From assembly GCA_028283825.1 (NCBI GenBank), contig JAPWJW010000001.1, forward strand, positions 1,550,001-1,614,000: a stretch of DNA of 64,000 bases, read 5' to 3'. Position numbers and translations under genes: made by a program. Shown piece after piece: positions 1 to 9,254 of the stretch. Positions within the stretch are counted from its first letter, which is position 1, and every line of letters begins with the position of its first letter. The notes beneath the pieces were generated by a model. The model did not search any database. It was not told the origin of the DNA and was given only the letters and a program-made list of their open reading frames with translations. The stretch comes from Azospirillaceae bacterium. GTDB taxonomy: Bacteria; Pseudomonadota; Alphaproteobacteria; Azospirillales; Azospirillaceae.

Positions 1-1
1 C

Positions 2-1669
2 ACCACCCATTCGGTGACCACGAACACCACGACGACCGGGTCGGCAACGGCGTCGGCCCAGCAGGCCTCCACCTTCGTCGGCACCACCATCAACATCGAC
101 GACGTCTATAAGATGACGGTGGCCGGCACCACGGTGTCGGTGACGGTGACGCCGCAGAACATCGGTTCACTGCAGAACATCTCCGGCGTGGCGCAGACCT
201 TGGCGGCGCAGATCAACGCCAACGCCGGGCTGAACGCCAACTACGTCGCCTCCACCTCCAACGGCACGGTCACCGTGACCGCGCGGGCCTTGAACACGAC
301 CTTCACCATGGGCGCGTCGGTGAAGGACTCCGCCGGCCTGACCAACACGGCCACCCAATCGACCTACACCGGCAACGTCACCGGGTCGAAGGAGGTTGAG
401 AAGATCAGTATCACCGGGCAACCGGGTGACGTTGGCACGACCTACAGCATGACCATCCAGTCGCCGTCGGCGAAGACGGTGGATCCGGTCCAGACGCTGA
501 ATGCGGGCGCGCCGACCACCTATACCTACGACTTCGCGTCGAAGTACCCGACGACGACGCCGGAGGTGGGGCAGCTGTACACGGTGACCCTGGGCACCTC
601 GACCTACAATCTGCAGATGACCAATTCCAACATCGCGAACTATCCGGACGTGGCGTCGGTGGTGACCGACCTGGCGACCAAGATCGCGGCCGACACCAAC
701 TCGCCCTTCTCGGTGACTTCGGGCACCGGCGGTGTGCTGACCCTGCAGACGCGCCAGAACGATGCCACCCTGGCCACCACCCAGGTGCTGCCCACCAGCT
801 TCTCCCAGGCCATCAGCTACACGACTGACGGTACCGAGACCAGCCTGAGCGACATCACCGGCAAGCTGGCCGCCAAGATCAACGCCGTCTCGGGCATCCC
901 GGTGCAGGCGACGGCGTCGGGCGGCACCATCACCCTGACGGGCAACACCGACAGCTCCGCCTTCTATACCAGCATCCCGCAGGGGACCAGCACCGACACC
1001 CCTGGCGTGGTGGTGGGCAAGACGCCCGGCCACATCAACCTGACCTTCGGCGGCACGCTGTCCGATGGCACCACCGCTGCCGCCGGCACGCTGAGCCACA
1101 TGGACACCGGCTCCGTCGGTACCGGCAACGCCACGGTCAGTGCCGACCAGAGCACGGACGCCACCGCGCAGGTCGGCTTCGATTTCGACTTCGGCTACGG
1201 CGCGCAGCACATCGTGCTGAACCTGGGCAACTTCGGTGAATCCTCAGGTTTGACGCAGTTCGACGGCACCAGCATCAACGTCACCTCCAAGGTGCAGGAC
1301 GGCAGCCCGGCCGGCACCTTCCAAGACGTGCAGATCAACGCCGACGGTACCGTGCTGGCCAACTACGACAACGGCCGCCAGCGCACCATCGCCAAGGTTC
1401 CGATCGTGCTGTTCAACAACCCGGACGCGCTGGGCCGTTCCACCGGCAACGTGTTCACCGAAACGGTGGACAGCGGCAAGGCCCGCTTCAACGACACCGG
1501 CGTCAACGGTGCCGGCGACATCGCCTCCAGCAGCCTGGAAGGGTCCAACGTCGACATCGCGGATGAATTCACCCAGTTGATCGTGGCGCAGCGGTCCTAC
1601 ACCGCCAACACCAAGGTCATCACCACCGCCGACGACCTGCTTCAGGACACCATCAACCTGAAGCGCTAA
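2..1669 (+). CDS. flgE: Flagellar hook protein FlgE, 5' truncated by window edge
   Basis: Hook structural protein, exported by the flagellar type III system and polymerised into the hook. The frame is open from base 2, so the conserved N-terminal D0 region lies outside the window; a GTG at 14 is probably internal. The last ~110 residues carry the FlgE C-terminal signature: VLFNNPDALGRSTGNVF, then DIADEFTQLIVAQRSY and NTKVITTADDLLQ, ending in NLKR. The central part is Thr/Ser/Gly-rich and much longer than in ordinary hook proteins (over 550 residues visible). It appears to contain three related ~65-residue units, at about nt 107-320, 577-800 and 811-980. No Cys or membrane segment is seen. FlaF lies 3.4 kb downstream, supporting a flagellar locus. 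Confidence 0.9.
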   Translation, partial: TTHSVTTNTTTTGSATASAQQASTFVGTTINIDDVYKMTVAGTTVSVTVTPQNIGSLQNISGVAQTLAAQINANAGLNANYVASTSNGTVTVTARALNTTFTMGASVKDSAGLTNTATQSTYTGNVTGSKEVEKISITGQPGDVGTTYSMTIQSPSAKTVDPVQTLNAGAPTTYTYDFASKYPTTTPEVGQLYTVTLGTSTYNLQMTNSNIANYPDVASVVTDLATKIAADTNSPFSVTSGTGGVLTLQTRQNDATLATTQVLPTSFSQAISYTTDGTETSLSDITGKLAAKINAVSGIPVQATASGGTITLTGNTDSSAFYTSIPQGTSTDTPGVVVGKTPGHINLTFGGTLSDGTTAAAGTLSHMDTGSVGTGNATVSADQSTDATAQVGFDFDFGYGAQHIVLNLGNFGESSGLTQFDGTSINVTSKVQDGSPAGTFQDVQINADGTVLANYDNGRQRTIAKVPIVLFNNPDALGRSTGNVFTETVDSGKARFNDTGVNGAGDIASSSLEGSNVDIADEFTQLIVAQRSYTANTKVITTADDLLQDTINLKR

Positions 1670-1689
1670 CGGTTTGGGATCGGTAAAGG

Positions 1690-1734
1690 CCCCCGGGTGC
1701 TGCTCATTGTCGCGGCCCCGGGGGTTTTCTTTTG
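1690..1734 (+). terminator. Intrinsic terminator after flgE
   Basis: CCCCCGG (1690-1696) pairs with CCGGGGG (1718-1724) and is followed directly by TTTTCTTTTG. It starts about 20 nt after the flgE stop codon, as expected for Rho-independent termination of the hook transcript. Confidence 0.75.
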
Positions 1735-1826
1735 TCTCAAGGGCTTGGGATGGGACTGTCCGTTTGCGTGGGCGTGCGGCACCGGGCTTTCCCTTGCGTC
1801 GGGCCCGGCTTGGTGCTGGAATATTT

Positions 1827-1845
1827 GCATTATTAATAATAATGC
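1827..1845. promoter_or_regulatory. AT-rich inverted repeat upstream of SprA-like gene
   Basis: GCATTATT-AAT-AATAATGC is a perfect 8-bp inverted repeat in otherwise GC-rich DNA, centred 22 nt before the ATG at 1858. It could be an operator or an AT-rich promoter element. No clear Shine-Dalgarno precedes the ATG, so the transcript may be leaderless or start close to this element. The role is inference. Confidence 0.35.
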
Positions 1846-1857
1846 GATCTTGCTGGC

Positions 1858-2610
1858 ATGTCCGCCACCGGTGGCATTTCCTCCGCGTCGTCCTTTTGGA
1901 CGCGCAGCCTGGGCAGTTCCGCCGCGTCTGCAGCGGGGCAGGGGAAGGCCGCGTCCGGCAGTCAGGCCGCCGCCTCGTCCAACACGGCGACCCAAAGCGG
2001 GAACAGCAACGCCCCGGCCGGCAGCGGGACTGCGGCCGACGGGAGCAAGCTGACGGACGCGCAACGCCAGCAGGTCGATAAGCTGAAGTCCGTGGACCGT
2101 TCGGTCCGTGCGCATGAGGCGGCGCACAAGGCCGCCGGCGGCCCCTATGCCGGGTCGGCGACCTACACTTTTTCCACCGGTCCTGATGGACAGCACTACG
2201 CCACGGCGGGTGAGGTGTCGATCGACACCAGTGTGGTGCAGGGTGACCCACGCGCGACGATCAGCAAGCTGGAAACCGTCCGCCGTGCCGCCCTGGCGCC
2301 GGCGGATCCGTCAGGCCAGGACCGCGCCGTGGCGGCCCAAGCCGCCGCCGGCATCGCCGCCGCCCAGGCGCAAGAGGCCAAGCAGACGAATGCCAAGGAT
2401 GATGGGGCCACGGACGGGAAGGGGGGCGGTGGGAATGCGGCCGACGCGTCCCCATCTCAAGGCTCCTCGGCGGGGGATGGCACAATTGGTGCCGGGGGCA
2501 TCACCAATCGGCAGGGTGCGGCAGCCTATCGCAAGACCCAGGGGGCCGCGGACGCCAGCATCGTGCAGGCAGCACAAGCGGCGGCGCAACCGCTGGCCCT
2601 GGTCATTTGA
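1858..2610 (+). CDS. SprA-related putative metalloprotease (HExxH)
   Basis: A 250-residue protein. A low-complexity Ser/Ala/Gly-rich N-terminus (about residues 1-65) is followed by the core segment of the SprA-related family: [17 protein letters not shown], then YAGSATYTF and [13 protein letters not shown] is an HExxH zinc-metallopeptidase motif near residue 85. The family is described as putative metalloproteases found in many proteobacteria, without an established substrate. The C-terminal ~100 residues are Ala/Gln-rich and probably disordered. It lies between flgE (own terminator) and the convergent small-protein array. No signal peptide is evident. Family assignment is firm; activity is inferred from the motif only. 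Confidence 0.75.
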   Translation: MSATGGISSASSFWTRSLGSSAASAAGQGKAASGSQAAASSNTATQSGNSNAPAGSGTAADGSKLTDAQRQQVDKLKSVDRSVRAHEAAHKAAGGPYAGSATYTFSTGPDGQHYATAGEVSIDTSVVQGDPRATISKLETVRRAALAPADPSGQDRAVAAQAAAGIAAAQAQEAKQTNAKDDGATDGKGGGGNAADASPSQGSSAGDGTIGAGGITNRQGAAAYRKTQGAADASIVQAAQAAAQPLALVI

Positions 2611-2698
2611 CGGCACCGGCCGGCGACAACACCTTCGCGGGGACAGCCGGGGCGACAACAGCCGCCGCCGGCTTTTCCCAGGTGCTTGACCTCCGCGG

Positions 2699-3049
2699 TC
2701 ACTGGGCGGCGGCGTAACGCAAGGCGCAGATCTTGGTCGCCATGTCGGCCATCTTGGCGCCGCCCTGCTCCTTGGCCAGGGCGCCGGCCTCATCGCACTT
2801 GTGCTGGTCGATCAGGGCATCCACCCGCTGGGCCACGTTGGTCAGACGCGACTTGGTGGCATCGGTAATGCCCGTGGGCTCCGGGGCGCGTATGCCGATG
2901 CTGTTGGGAAAATTGAGCGGCGTATAGGTGGTGACGGGCGAAAAAGTGCTGTTCGGAACGGGAAGGCCGGTTGAACCGCCCTCGGCCGCGAGCGCGTTGC
3001 CCGAGAGGAAGAGCAGGGCGGCGACGGCAACACCGGTAAGCATCTTCAT
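2699..3049 (-). CDS. Small exported protein, tandem paralogue 1
   Basis: A 116-residue protein of unknown function. It begins with a signal peptide (MKMLTGVAVAALLFLSGNALA, cut after ALA). The start at 3049 was chosen because GGAGAT lies just upstream of ATGAAGATG and the signal peptide begins there. The mature part is a variable linker followed by a conserved ~55-residue helical module: TDATKSRLTNVAQRVDALI, then KCDEAGALAKEQ and MADMATKICALRY. The two Cys of the module could form a disulfide in the periplasm. It is the last of three consecutive same-strand paralogues (next at 3114 and 3548). The module is nearly identical to that of the second copy, including at DNA level, which implies recent duplication. 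I recognise no named family. Confidence 0.8.
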   Translation of the reverse strand: MKMLTGVAVAALLFLSGNALAAEGGSTGLPVPNSTFSPVTTYTPLNFPNSIGIRAPEPTGITDATKSRLTNVAQRVDALIDQHKCDEAGALAKEQGGAKMADMATKICALRYAAAQ

Positions 3050-3113
3050 AAAGTATCTCCCATGGTGGGTTCGCGAGTGGTCGGCAGTCGCCCGAACACC
3101 CGCTGGGCGTTGG

Positions 3114-3452
3114 TCACTTTTGGTCGGAATAACGTAAGGCACAGATCTTGGTCGCCATGTCGGCCATGACGGCGCCGCCCTGGTCCCTGGCCAGGGTGCT
3201 GGCCTCATCGCACTTGCGCTGGTCGATCAAGGCATCCACCCGCTGGGCGACGTTGGTGAGACGCGATTTGGTGGCATCGGTCATGCCGTTGGGCCGCACG
3301 TATAAGAAACCTGGCGACGGCGAATTGCTTGGGGCCGGGAACATTTGAGCGCCGGCGCCACCAGAGCCCCAATAGGCGCCGCTGGCGAAGGCATGGCCTG
3401 CCGTCAGGGCTAGTGTGGTTGTGAAAACAACCATACGGATACCTGCTTTCAC
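3114..3452 (-). CDS. Small exported protein, tandem paralogue 2
   Basis: A 112-residue paralogue of its neighbours. The N-terminal signal peptide reads MKAGIRMVVFTTTLALTAG followed by HAFA. A Gly/Pro-rich linker precedes the shared module TDATKSRLTNVAQRVDALI, KCDEASTLARDQ, MADMATKICALRY. Over about 50 residues the module differs from paralogue 1 at only a handful of positions, whereas signal peptide and linker are unrelated, as if the module is under constraint or gene conversion. Both module Cys are kept. Intergenic spacers are about 60-100 bp, so the three genes could be co-transcribed. Function unknown. Confidence 0.75.
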   Translation of the reverse strand: MKAGIRMVVFTTTLALTAGHAFASGAYWGSGGAGAQMFPAPSNSPSPGFLYVRPNGMTDATKSRLTNVAQRVDALIDQRKCDEASTLARDQGGAVMADMATKICALRYSDQK

Positions 3453-3547
3453 CGCTAACCTCCCTACTTTTCGCGATCCATCAGAAATTTGTCCGGATGA
3501 AATCCCCTGCTGGCTCTAAGCGCCGGCCAAGGGGGCGGCGACCCGGC

Positions 3548-3889
3548 TTACTCCGCCTTGGCGTAGCGCAAGGCGCAAATCCTGGCCGCAATGTCGGCCA
3601 TTTTAGCGTTGCCGTCCCTTAGGGCCACCGCGCTGGCCTCATCACACTTATGTTGATCAATCAGGCCATCGACCTCGCGGCCGACCGTCAACAGATGACC
3701 TTTTTCCATCGGTGTGAGGGGCGCGCCGAATGCGGTCTCGCGGGGGGAGTAGCCGCCGTTGAGGCCGGGGTTGGCGGGATACGAAGGTGTTCCAACCGCG
3801 GGTTGGCTCGCCCCGGCCGGCGCCGCCATTGCGGGAGCCGCCAAGCTGGTCAGCATGAAGGACGCCAGAAGCCCAATCACCAATTTCAT
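3548..3889 (-). CDS. Small exported protein, tandem paralogue 3
   Basis: A 113-residue protein starting with a signal peptide (MKLVIGLLASFMLTSLAA, then PAMA). The linker is Pro/Gly-rich. The C-terminal module is the most divergent of the three: VGREVDGLIDQHKCDEASA, then AKMADIAARICALRY. The two Cys and the KCDEA and ICALRY blocks are retained. It is first in the array on the minus strand, so a promoter probably lies in 3890-4050. Upstream on the same strand is the PPC-like protein, separated by a terminator. Function unknown; a periplasmic helical-hairpin protein is the most that can be inferred. Confidence 0.75.
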   Translation of the reverse strand: MKLVIGLLASFMLTSLAAPAMAAPAGASQPAVGTPSYPANPGLNGGYSPRETAFGAPLTPMEKGHLLTVGREVDGLIDQHKCDEASAVALRDGNAKMADIAARICALRYAKAE

Positions 3890-4050
3890 GCCCGATCTCC
3901 CTTTGAAATGACCGCCATGGCCACGTCTCGCCAGAGATAGTCAGCCGCACACAACCAGTAAGATGTGTCGATCATCACACTTATGCAGGCGTCCGCCAAG
4001 CCTTGAAGCGGCAATGGTGTCGCAGTTCCAGGCCGGCGGGCGGACAACAA

Positions 4051-4080
4051 AAAACCGGCCGCGAATACGGCCGGTTTCAG
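4051..4080 (-). terminator. Intrinsic terminator after PPC-like gene
   Basis: AAACCGGCCG (4052-4061) pairs with CGGCCGGTTT (4068-4077). Read on the minus strand the stem is followed by TTTTTTGTTG. It sits about 30 nt beyond the minus-strand stop codon at 4106. Confidence 0.85.
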
Positions 4081-4105
4081 CAAGACGCCCCAACAAGACC
4101 AATGG

Positions 4106-4846
4106 TCAGCTGAACAGATTGATCATGTTGCCTAGCAGCTTCTGCGTACCGGTCTGGCCCGGCGTATAGCTCGCCATCGCGGTGAGGGAGTCCGACAGGG
4201 CGGTGGAGATGGCGGCGGCGCTGGCCGAGATGCTGGCCGTGGTGGAGGCCGCCGTGACGGTGGTGGTGTAATCCTTGGAATAGTCGCCGGCGGCGACCTG
4301 CACGCCGTAGTTCACCTTGTCGGTCAGCTTGGTGCCGGTGGCGCGGGATACCTTCAGCACATAGGTGCCGGCGTCCAGCGACTTGGTCCCGTCGATCATG
4401 TCGTTGTAGGCGGTGTTCAACGCCCCGGTGGTGGAATCGCTGTCGGCGATGACGGTACCGGTCTTGGTCATGACCTGCAGGCGCGCGGAGGTCGGATCCA
4501 GGTTGCCCAGGTTGATGATGGACGAACGTGAGAGCTTGAAGCTCATGTAATCGGCCTGGTCGCCGGCGGCCAGCGATCCGAAGGCATTCACGCGGGTCTG
4601 GCCCTTGGTCACCGTGCCGATGTCGGTGGCGGCAGGAACGGTGTTGTATTGGGACTTGGCGACCGACTTCGTGTAGTCCGTCGCCGTGCCGATGGCGCTG
4701 GACGACTGCGCCGAACCCTTGGCGTCCAGCGCGTCGTTCTGCGCCTTCAGCTTGGCCTGGATCGACGCCAGCTGCGCAAAGACGGCGGCATTGCTCGCGG
4801 CCGTGGTCGTGTTCTGAAGTAGCGAGGTCGCGGTGGAGCTGGTCAC
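4106..4846 (-). CDS. Hypothetical protein with PPC-like beta domain
   Basis: A 246-residue protein with a GTG start at 4846. The N-terminus is Ser/Thr/Ala-rich and helical (about residues 1-60) without a standard signal peptide. Residues ~75-185 resemble a bacterial pre-peptidase C-terminal (PPC) beta sandwich: ADYMSFKLSRSS, then LQVMTKTGTVIADSDS and LDAGTYVLKVSR. The tail is Ser/Ala/Thr-rich and helical. Abundant Ser/Thr and the lack of Cys recall secreted or flagellar-exported proteins, and it lies between flagellar genes, but a flagellar role is only suggested by position. It has its own intrinsic terminator. The PPC assignment is by motif pattern and needs a profile search. Confidence 0.6.
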   Translation of the reverse strand: MTSSTATSLLQNTTTAASNAAVFAQLASIQAKLKAQNDALDAKGSAQSSSAIGTATDYTKSVAKSQYNTVPAATDIGTVTKGQTRVNAFGSLAAGDQADYMSFKLSRSSIINLGNLDPTSARLQVMTKTGTVIADSDSTTGALNTAYNDMIDGTKSLDAGTYVLKVSRATGTKLTDKVNYGVQVAAGDYSKDYTTTVTAASTTASISASAAAISTALSDSLTAMASYTPGQTGTQKLLGNMINLFS

Positions 4847-5072
4847 GGAGGGATATCCCTAATTCGCTGTCGATCCGGAACTTTCGTGATCCGATACGCG
4901 CTTGATCCGATGTTCGAAGGCCTGGAACCGAAACCGTGAGGCGGGGGTGGAACGGACCCATCACCCAATAGTTTGCAACAGTGTGAACGATAGAACGATA
5001 AAATGCAAGATAATCAGTGGGCGTTGCGGAAGGGGTTGAATTTTTCGCGCCCGCTTTTCCGCCGCGGCCCGT

Positions 5073-5591
5073 CTAAATCGATATGTTGAACTTTCCTACC
5101 CCACCGGCGGCCATTCCGGGCCGCGGCGCGACAGGCGCGGACGCCATGGCTGGCGCGCGCGCCGGCATCGCGGCGACGGGCTGTGGGGCGGTGCCCGGAC
5201 GCGGGGCCTGGGCCCCGGCGGCGGGCGCGGTTTCGGCGGGGCGCTGGGACAGGCCGGCGGCGACGTTGCGGTTGATGTCGATCAGCTGGTCCAGCTTAGT
5301 CACGTCCAAGTCCCCTAGCCGCTCGAACGTTTGCCGGTCGACGATCAGCGAGAGCCGCAGGATGTTCTCCCGCAGGTCGCGGGGCAGGGGGCAATCGTCC
5401 TCCGCCATGGACGTCTGGAAGATGGTCCAGAGCCGCTGGTTCAGCGACAGCGCCTGGCGCAAGGGCTCCGGATCGCTGGGATTCTGGGCCGCCGCCATCA
5501 GCCGGCGTGCGGCTTCCGTCAGTCCCCAGGCTTCGATGTCGCGCGGACTGTCCGATGCGGGGCGGTGGGTGTATCCGGCCGAAGGCTTCAT
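5073..5591 (-). CDS. flaF: Flagellar biosynthesis regulator FlaF
   Basis: FlaF is an alphaproteobacterial factor needed for flagellin production and secretion, acting with FlbT. The body matches the family: AWGLTEAARRLMAA, LNQRLWTIFQTSM, then LPRDLRENILRLSLIVDRQT and LIDINRNVAAGLSQR. The start at 5591 gives 172 residues; an in-frame extension upstream to 5720 lacks family similarity. Unlike the usual ~120-residue FlaF, this one has a ~60-residue Ala/Pro-rich C-terminal tail after residue ~110 ending in GGVGKFNISI, probably disordered. No terminator was seen downstream. Its flagellin partner is not in the window. Confidence 0.8.
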   Translation of the reverse strand: MKPSAGYTHRPASDSPRDIEAWGLTEAARRLMAAAQNPSDPEPLRQALSLNQRLWTIFQTSMAEDDCPLPRDLRENILRLSLIVDRQTFERLGDLDVTKLDQLIDINRNVAAGLSQRPAETAPAAGAQAPRPGTAPQPVAAMPARAPAMASAPVAPRPGMAAGGVGKFNISI

Positions 5592-6086
5592 CAGAGCACG
5601 TGATCCCTGGCTAATTCGTTTCCAGTCGGACGGAAGTCCCGCATTTCCCGCCACGGGCGCCGCACCGTCGAAGGTACGGCTGACCGGGGGGACGCACGGG
5701 CGTCCTGCCGCTTTCCACAACCAAACCGGTGGGGGTCATCCGACACCCGCCCGGACCTGAAATCCCGAAGCCGTCCGCGTGGATGGCTTCCCAGCACCCC
5801 GTCCTACCCCCTCCTGCGTACCTCCGAATGGGCGCGGCAAGGGGGATGTATGCCTAGGGTGCGGAACTGCAAGTATCCCATACTCACCTTGGGTCAGCAA
5901 GGACACGCTGCCGGCTGGAAGCCGCCATCCGATCGGTCCGTTGCCACAGGACCGGTGGGGGAGACCCCGAACCTTCGCAATTGTGTTTAGGGCATAAAGG
6001 TAAAGATACCCTGAAGGCACCCTTCTCCACGGCCGGCCGCGGGGTTTCAGGCGGCGGGCAAGCGGGGTAGCGCTTTGGTGGGACAA
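5592..6086. other. Non-coding gap of about 500 bp
   Basis: No convincing coding frame. The interval contains short inverted repeats: CGGTCC/GGACCG around 5933-5955, CCTTGGG...AAGG near 5888-5910, and GAAGG/CCTTC near 6014. Part may be the flaF promoter and leader (minus strand). It does not match the dispersed repeat found elsewhere in the window, and no tRNA or recognisable riboswitch core was seen. Confidence 0.4.
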
Positions 6087-6107
6087 GGCCGGCCCACAGG
6101 CCGGCAC
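6085..6107 (-). terminator. Terminator-like hairpin after efflux operon
   Basis: GCCGGCC (6088-6094) and GGCCGGC (6099-6105) form a compact stem with a CACA loop (5095-type spacing, bases 6095-6098), just downstream of the minus-strand stop codon at 6116. The T-stretch on the minus strand is weak (CTTGTCC), so efficiency is uncertain. Confidence 0.5.
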
Positions 6108-6115
6108 GCGGCTTG

Positions 6116-7327
6116 TCAGGGCGTGCCGTAGGCTTCCACGATGGGGACGCGGGCCGCGCGCCAGGCGGGGAAGAAGCCGCCGATGAAACCCACGATCAAG
6201 GCCAGGACGATGCCTTGCGCCGCCACGGCCGGCGTCAGGTGGAAGGTGAAGACCACCTGGGAGAAGCCGGACAGGGTGGAGGCGGTGAAGCCGTCGAACA
6301 CCGCCCAGGTGACGATGGCCCCCAGCAAGCCGCCGACCAGCGACAGCGCCAGGCTTTCCAGTAGGGTGCCGACGAAGGATGAAAGGCCGCTGAACCCGAT
6401 GCAGCGCAGGGTGGCGATCTCCTGCGCCCGCGCCGCGACCGAGCTGTACATGGTGTTGAGCGCGCCGGCCAGGGCGCCCAGGGCCATGGCGATGGCCAGG
6501 GGCCAGCCCAGCTTCTGGATCAGGTCGCTGGTGCGGCTGGCCTGCTGGGCGTAGTAGGCGGCCTCCGTGCTGACATCCAGCTTCAGCTGTGGGTCGTTGG
6601 CGACGTAATCCTTCAGGGCGGCCAGGGCATCCGGCCCGGTCAGGCGGGCGCGGATGGACTGGAAGACGTTCTGGCGGTGGAACAGGTCCTGCACCACCGG
6701 CGTGTCCCCCCACATCTCGGACTCAAAGACGCTGCCGTCCAACTCAAACACGCCCACCACCACCCAGCTGCTGTTGCCCAGATGGACGGTGTTGCCCAGG
6801 TTCATGCCCACGAAGTCGCGCTCCAGGGCACGGCCCACCATCAGTTCGTTGGTGCCGGGGGCGAACGCGCGCCCTTCCACGATCTTCAGGCCGGGGCGCG
6901 ATGCGATGCCGGCGGGGCCCAGGCCGCGCAGGCTGACGTTGCCCTTGGCCGCCTTCTTCAGGTTACCGTCCGCCGGCACGGCCGATTTCTTGATGGCGTC
7001 AACGATGACGTACAGCTCGGGCGAGACCACGGCCTTGCCGTCGGGCCCGCGCGCCACGCCCGGCGCCTCCTCGATCAGGCGGGCCTGGTCGCGGGAAACG
7101 CCGCTGTTCAGTTCGGCCTCGGCGCCGGCGCGCAGCAGCATGGCAACGTCGCTGGCGCCGCTGCCCCGCATGGTGCGCTGGAACCCGGCGGCCATGGCCA
7201 GGAAGGACAGCAGCACCGTCACCACCAGGGCCACCGCCACCACGGTGGAGAGGGAGGACCAGAAACGCTGGGGGATGCTTTTCAGGCAGATGGTGGTCAC
7301 CGCCACGATCTCGTTCAGCAAACGCAT
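6116..7327 (-). CDS. ABC transporter permease, MacB/FtsX type
   Basis: A 403-residue inner-membrane permease of a tripartite efflux or extracytoplasmic-substrate ABC system. Layout is typical: one N-terminal TM (about residues 20-47, VVAVALVVTVLLSFLAMAA), a large periplasmic domain (about 50-270), then three TMs in the C-terminal FtsX domain, with GALAGALNTMYSSVAARAQE and the coupling motif EIATLRCIGFS. It ends with FFPAWRAARVPIVEA, the usual end of this family. It is the distal gene of a four-gene minus-strand operon (adaptor, ATPase, permease, permease). Two different permeases suggest a heterodimer rather than the MacB homodimer. Substrate unknown. Confidence 0.9.
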   Translation of the reverse strand: MRLLNEIVAVTTICLKSIPQRFWSSLSTVVAVALVVTVLLSFLAMAAGFQRTMRGSGASDVAMLLRAGAEAELNSGVSRDQARLIEEAPGVARGPDGKAVVSPELYVIVDAIKKSAVPADGNLKKAAKGNVSLRGLGPAGIASRPGLKIVEGRAFAPGTNELMVGRALERDFVGMNLGNTVHLGNSSWVVVGVFELDGSVFESEMWGDTPVVQDLFHRQNVFQSIRARLTGPDALAALKDYVANDPQLKLDVSTEAAYYAQQASRTSDLIQKLGWPLAIAMALGALAGALNTMYSSVAARAQEIATLRCIGFSGLSSFVGTLLESLALSLVGGLLGAIVTWAVFDGFTASTLSGFSQVVFTFHLTPAVAAQGIVLALIVGFIGGFFPAWRAARVPIVEAYGTP

Positions 7328-7343
7328 GACCGGTTCTTCCCCT

Positions 7344-8503
7344 TCAGAGGCGGCCCAGGGCCGTGACGATGTTGAGGCGCAGGGCCGTCAGCGCCGGCAC
7401 GAAGCCGGTGGCCAGACCCAGCAGCAGCATGAAACCCACGCCCAGGCCGGCCACCGGCGCCGTCAGCATCATGGGGGGGAATGAGCCCTCCACCGCCTTG
7501 CTGAGCCCGCGCAGCAGCACGGACGCCACCAGCAGGGCCGGCAGGCCGCCCAGCAGCGCCAGCAGGACGGATTCCCCCAGCACCTGCCGCCAGATGCGCC
7601 ACGACGGGAAGCCCAGGGTCTTCAGGACGGCGATCTCCTTGGTGCGTTCGCGCACCGCCATCACCATGGTGTTGCCCACGATCATCAGGATGGTGGCGAA
7701 GGCCGCCCCCACCACCAGGGTGATGATCAGGGCGATGTTGCCCAGCTGGGCCAGGAAGGCCTTGCCGAACGCCTTTTCCGTGCCGGTGTTGGTCTCGGAG
7801 GGGGAGTTGGCGAACAGGGCGTCGATGGTGTCCGACACCTTTTCGTTCAGGGTGGCGCTGTCCGTCTGCAGGATCATCCAGCCCACGGTGTCCTTGCCCC
7901 AGCTTCGGCTTTCATTGAGGTTTTCGTAGGGGAGCAGGACGACGGCGGGGTTCGAACTCGCCTTGACCGGGTGGATGATGCCGGCCACCGTCAGTTCCCA
8001 GGTGTGGGTGTTGTCGCTTTTGTTGGTGAGGATGTTGGAGTTGAGGGGAATGCGGTCGCCCACCTTCCAGCCGTACTTGTTGGCGATGGTTTCGCCCACC
8101 AGCATGCTGTTGCGGTCGTGCAGGAAGGTGTCGCGGGCGGCCGCGTCCACCGCCATGGTGTCGCGATACATGTCCAGGTAGCTTTCCGGATCGACGGCGA
8201 AGGTGCCGATCTGGTTGCGCGGATCCTGGTAATAGCCGCCGAACCAGCTGGCGTGGGTCACCTGCTTCACCCCCTTCACCGCCGCCACCTTGGCGACATA
8301 GGCGAAGGGCAGGGGCTGGATGAAGGTGATCTTGTTGGTCACCACCAGCCGGTTGTCGGCGGCGGCGTCCAGGCCGGCGTTGAAGGCGTAGTTGACGCTG
8401 GCCAGCACGCCGTAGATGAGGAAGGCCACGAAGATGGCCAGCATCATCAGGAAGGTGCGCAGCTTGCGCCGGAACAGGTTGCGCCACAGCAGGTAGAGGT
8501 CGC

Positions 8504-8507
<4 letters not shown>
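7344..8507 (-). CDS. ABC transporter permease, MacB/FtsX type
   Basis: A 387-residue permease, partner of the downstream one. The start at 8507 (MSDLYLLWRNLFRRKLRT) gives an ATGA overlap with the ATPase stop, indicating translational coupling, and the FtsX-type N-terminus begins exactly there. TM1 is at about residues 18-42; a periplasmic domain follows; the C-terminal FtsX domain has three TMs with FATILMIVGNTMVMAVRER and the coupling motif EIAVLKTLGFPSW. The spacer to the next permease is 16 bp. No internal ATPase domain, unlike full MacB. The role is inferred from family and operon. Confidence 0.9.
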
Positions 8508-9199
<692 letters not shown>

Positions 9200-9254
9200 G
9201 GCCTGTGGCTCCCATGGCTGTGGCAAGGAAATGGATGGGGGCGTCTTTCGGTGC

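Noticed and set aside
167-1210. Long minus-strand open frame opposite flgE
   Set aside because: Arg/Gly/His-rich composition typical of an antisense frame in GC-rich DNA; the plus-strand frame has a clear FlgE C-terminus.
5870-5960. Possible riboswitch or tRNA in the flaF upstream gap
   Set aside because: No tRNA cloverleaf, anticodon arm or known riboswitch core could be identified.
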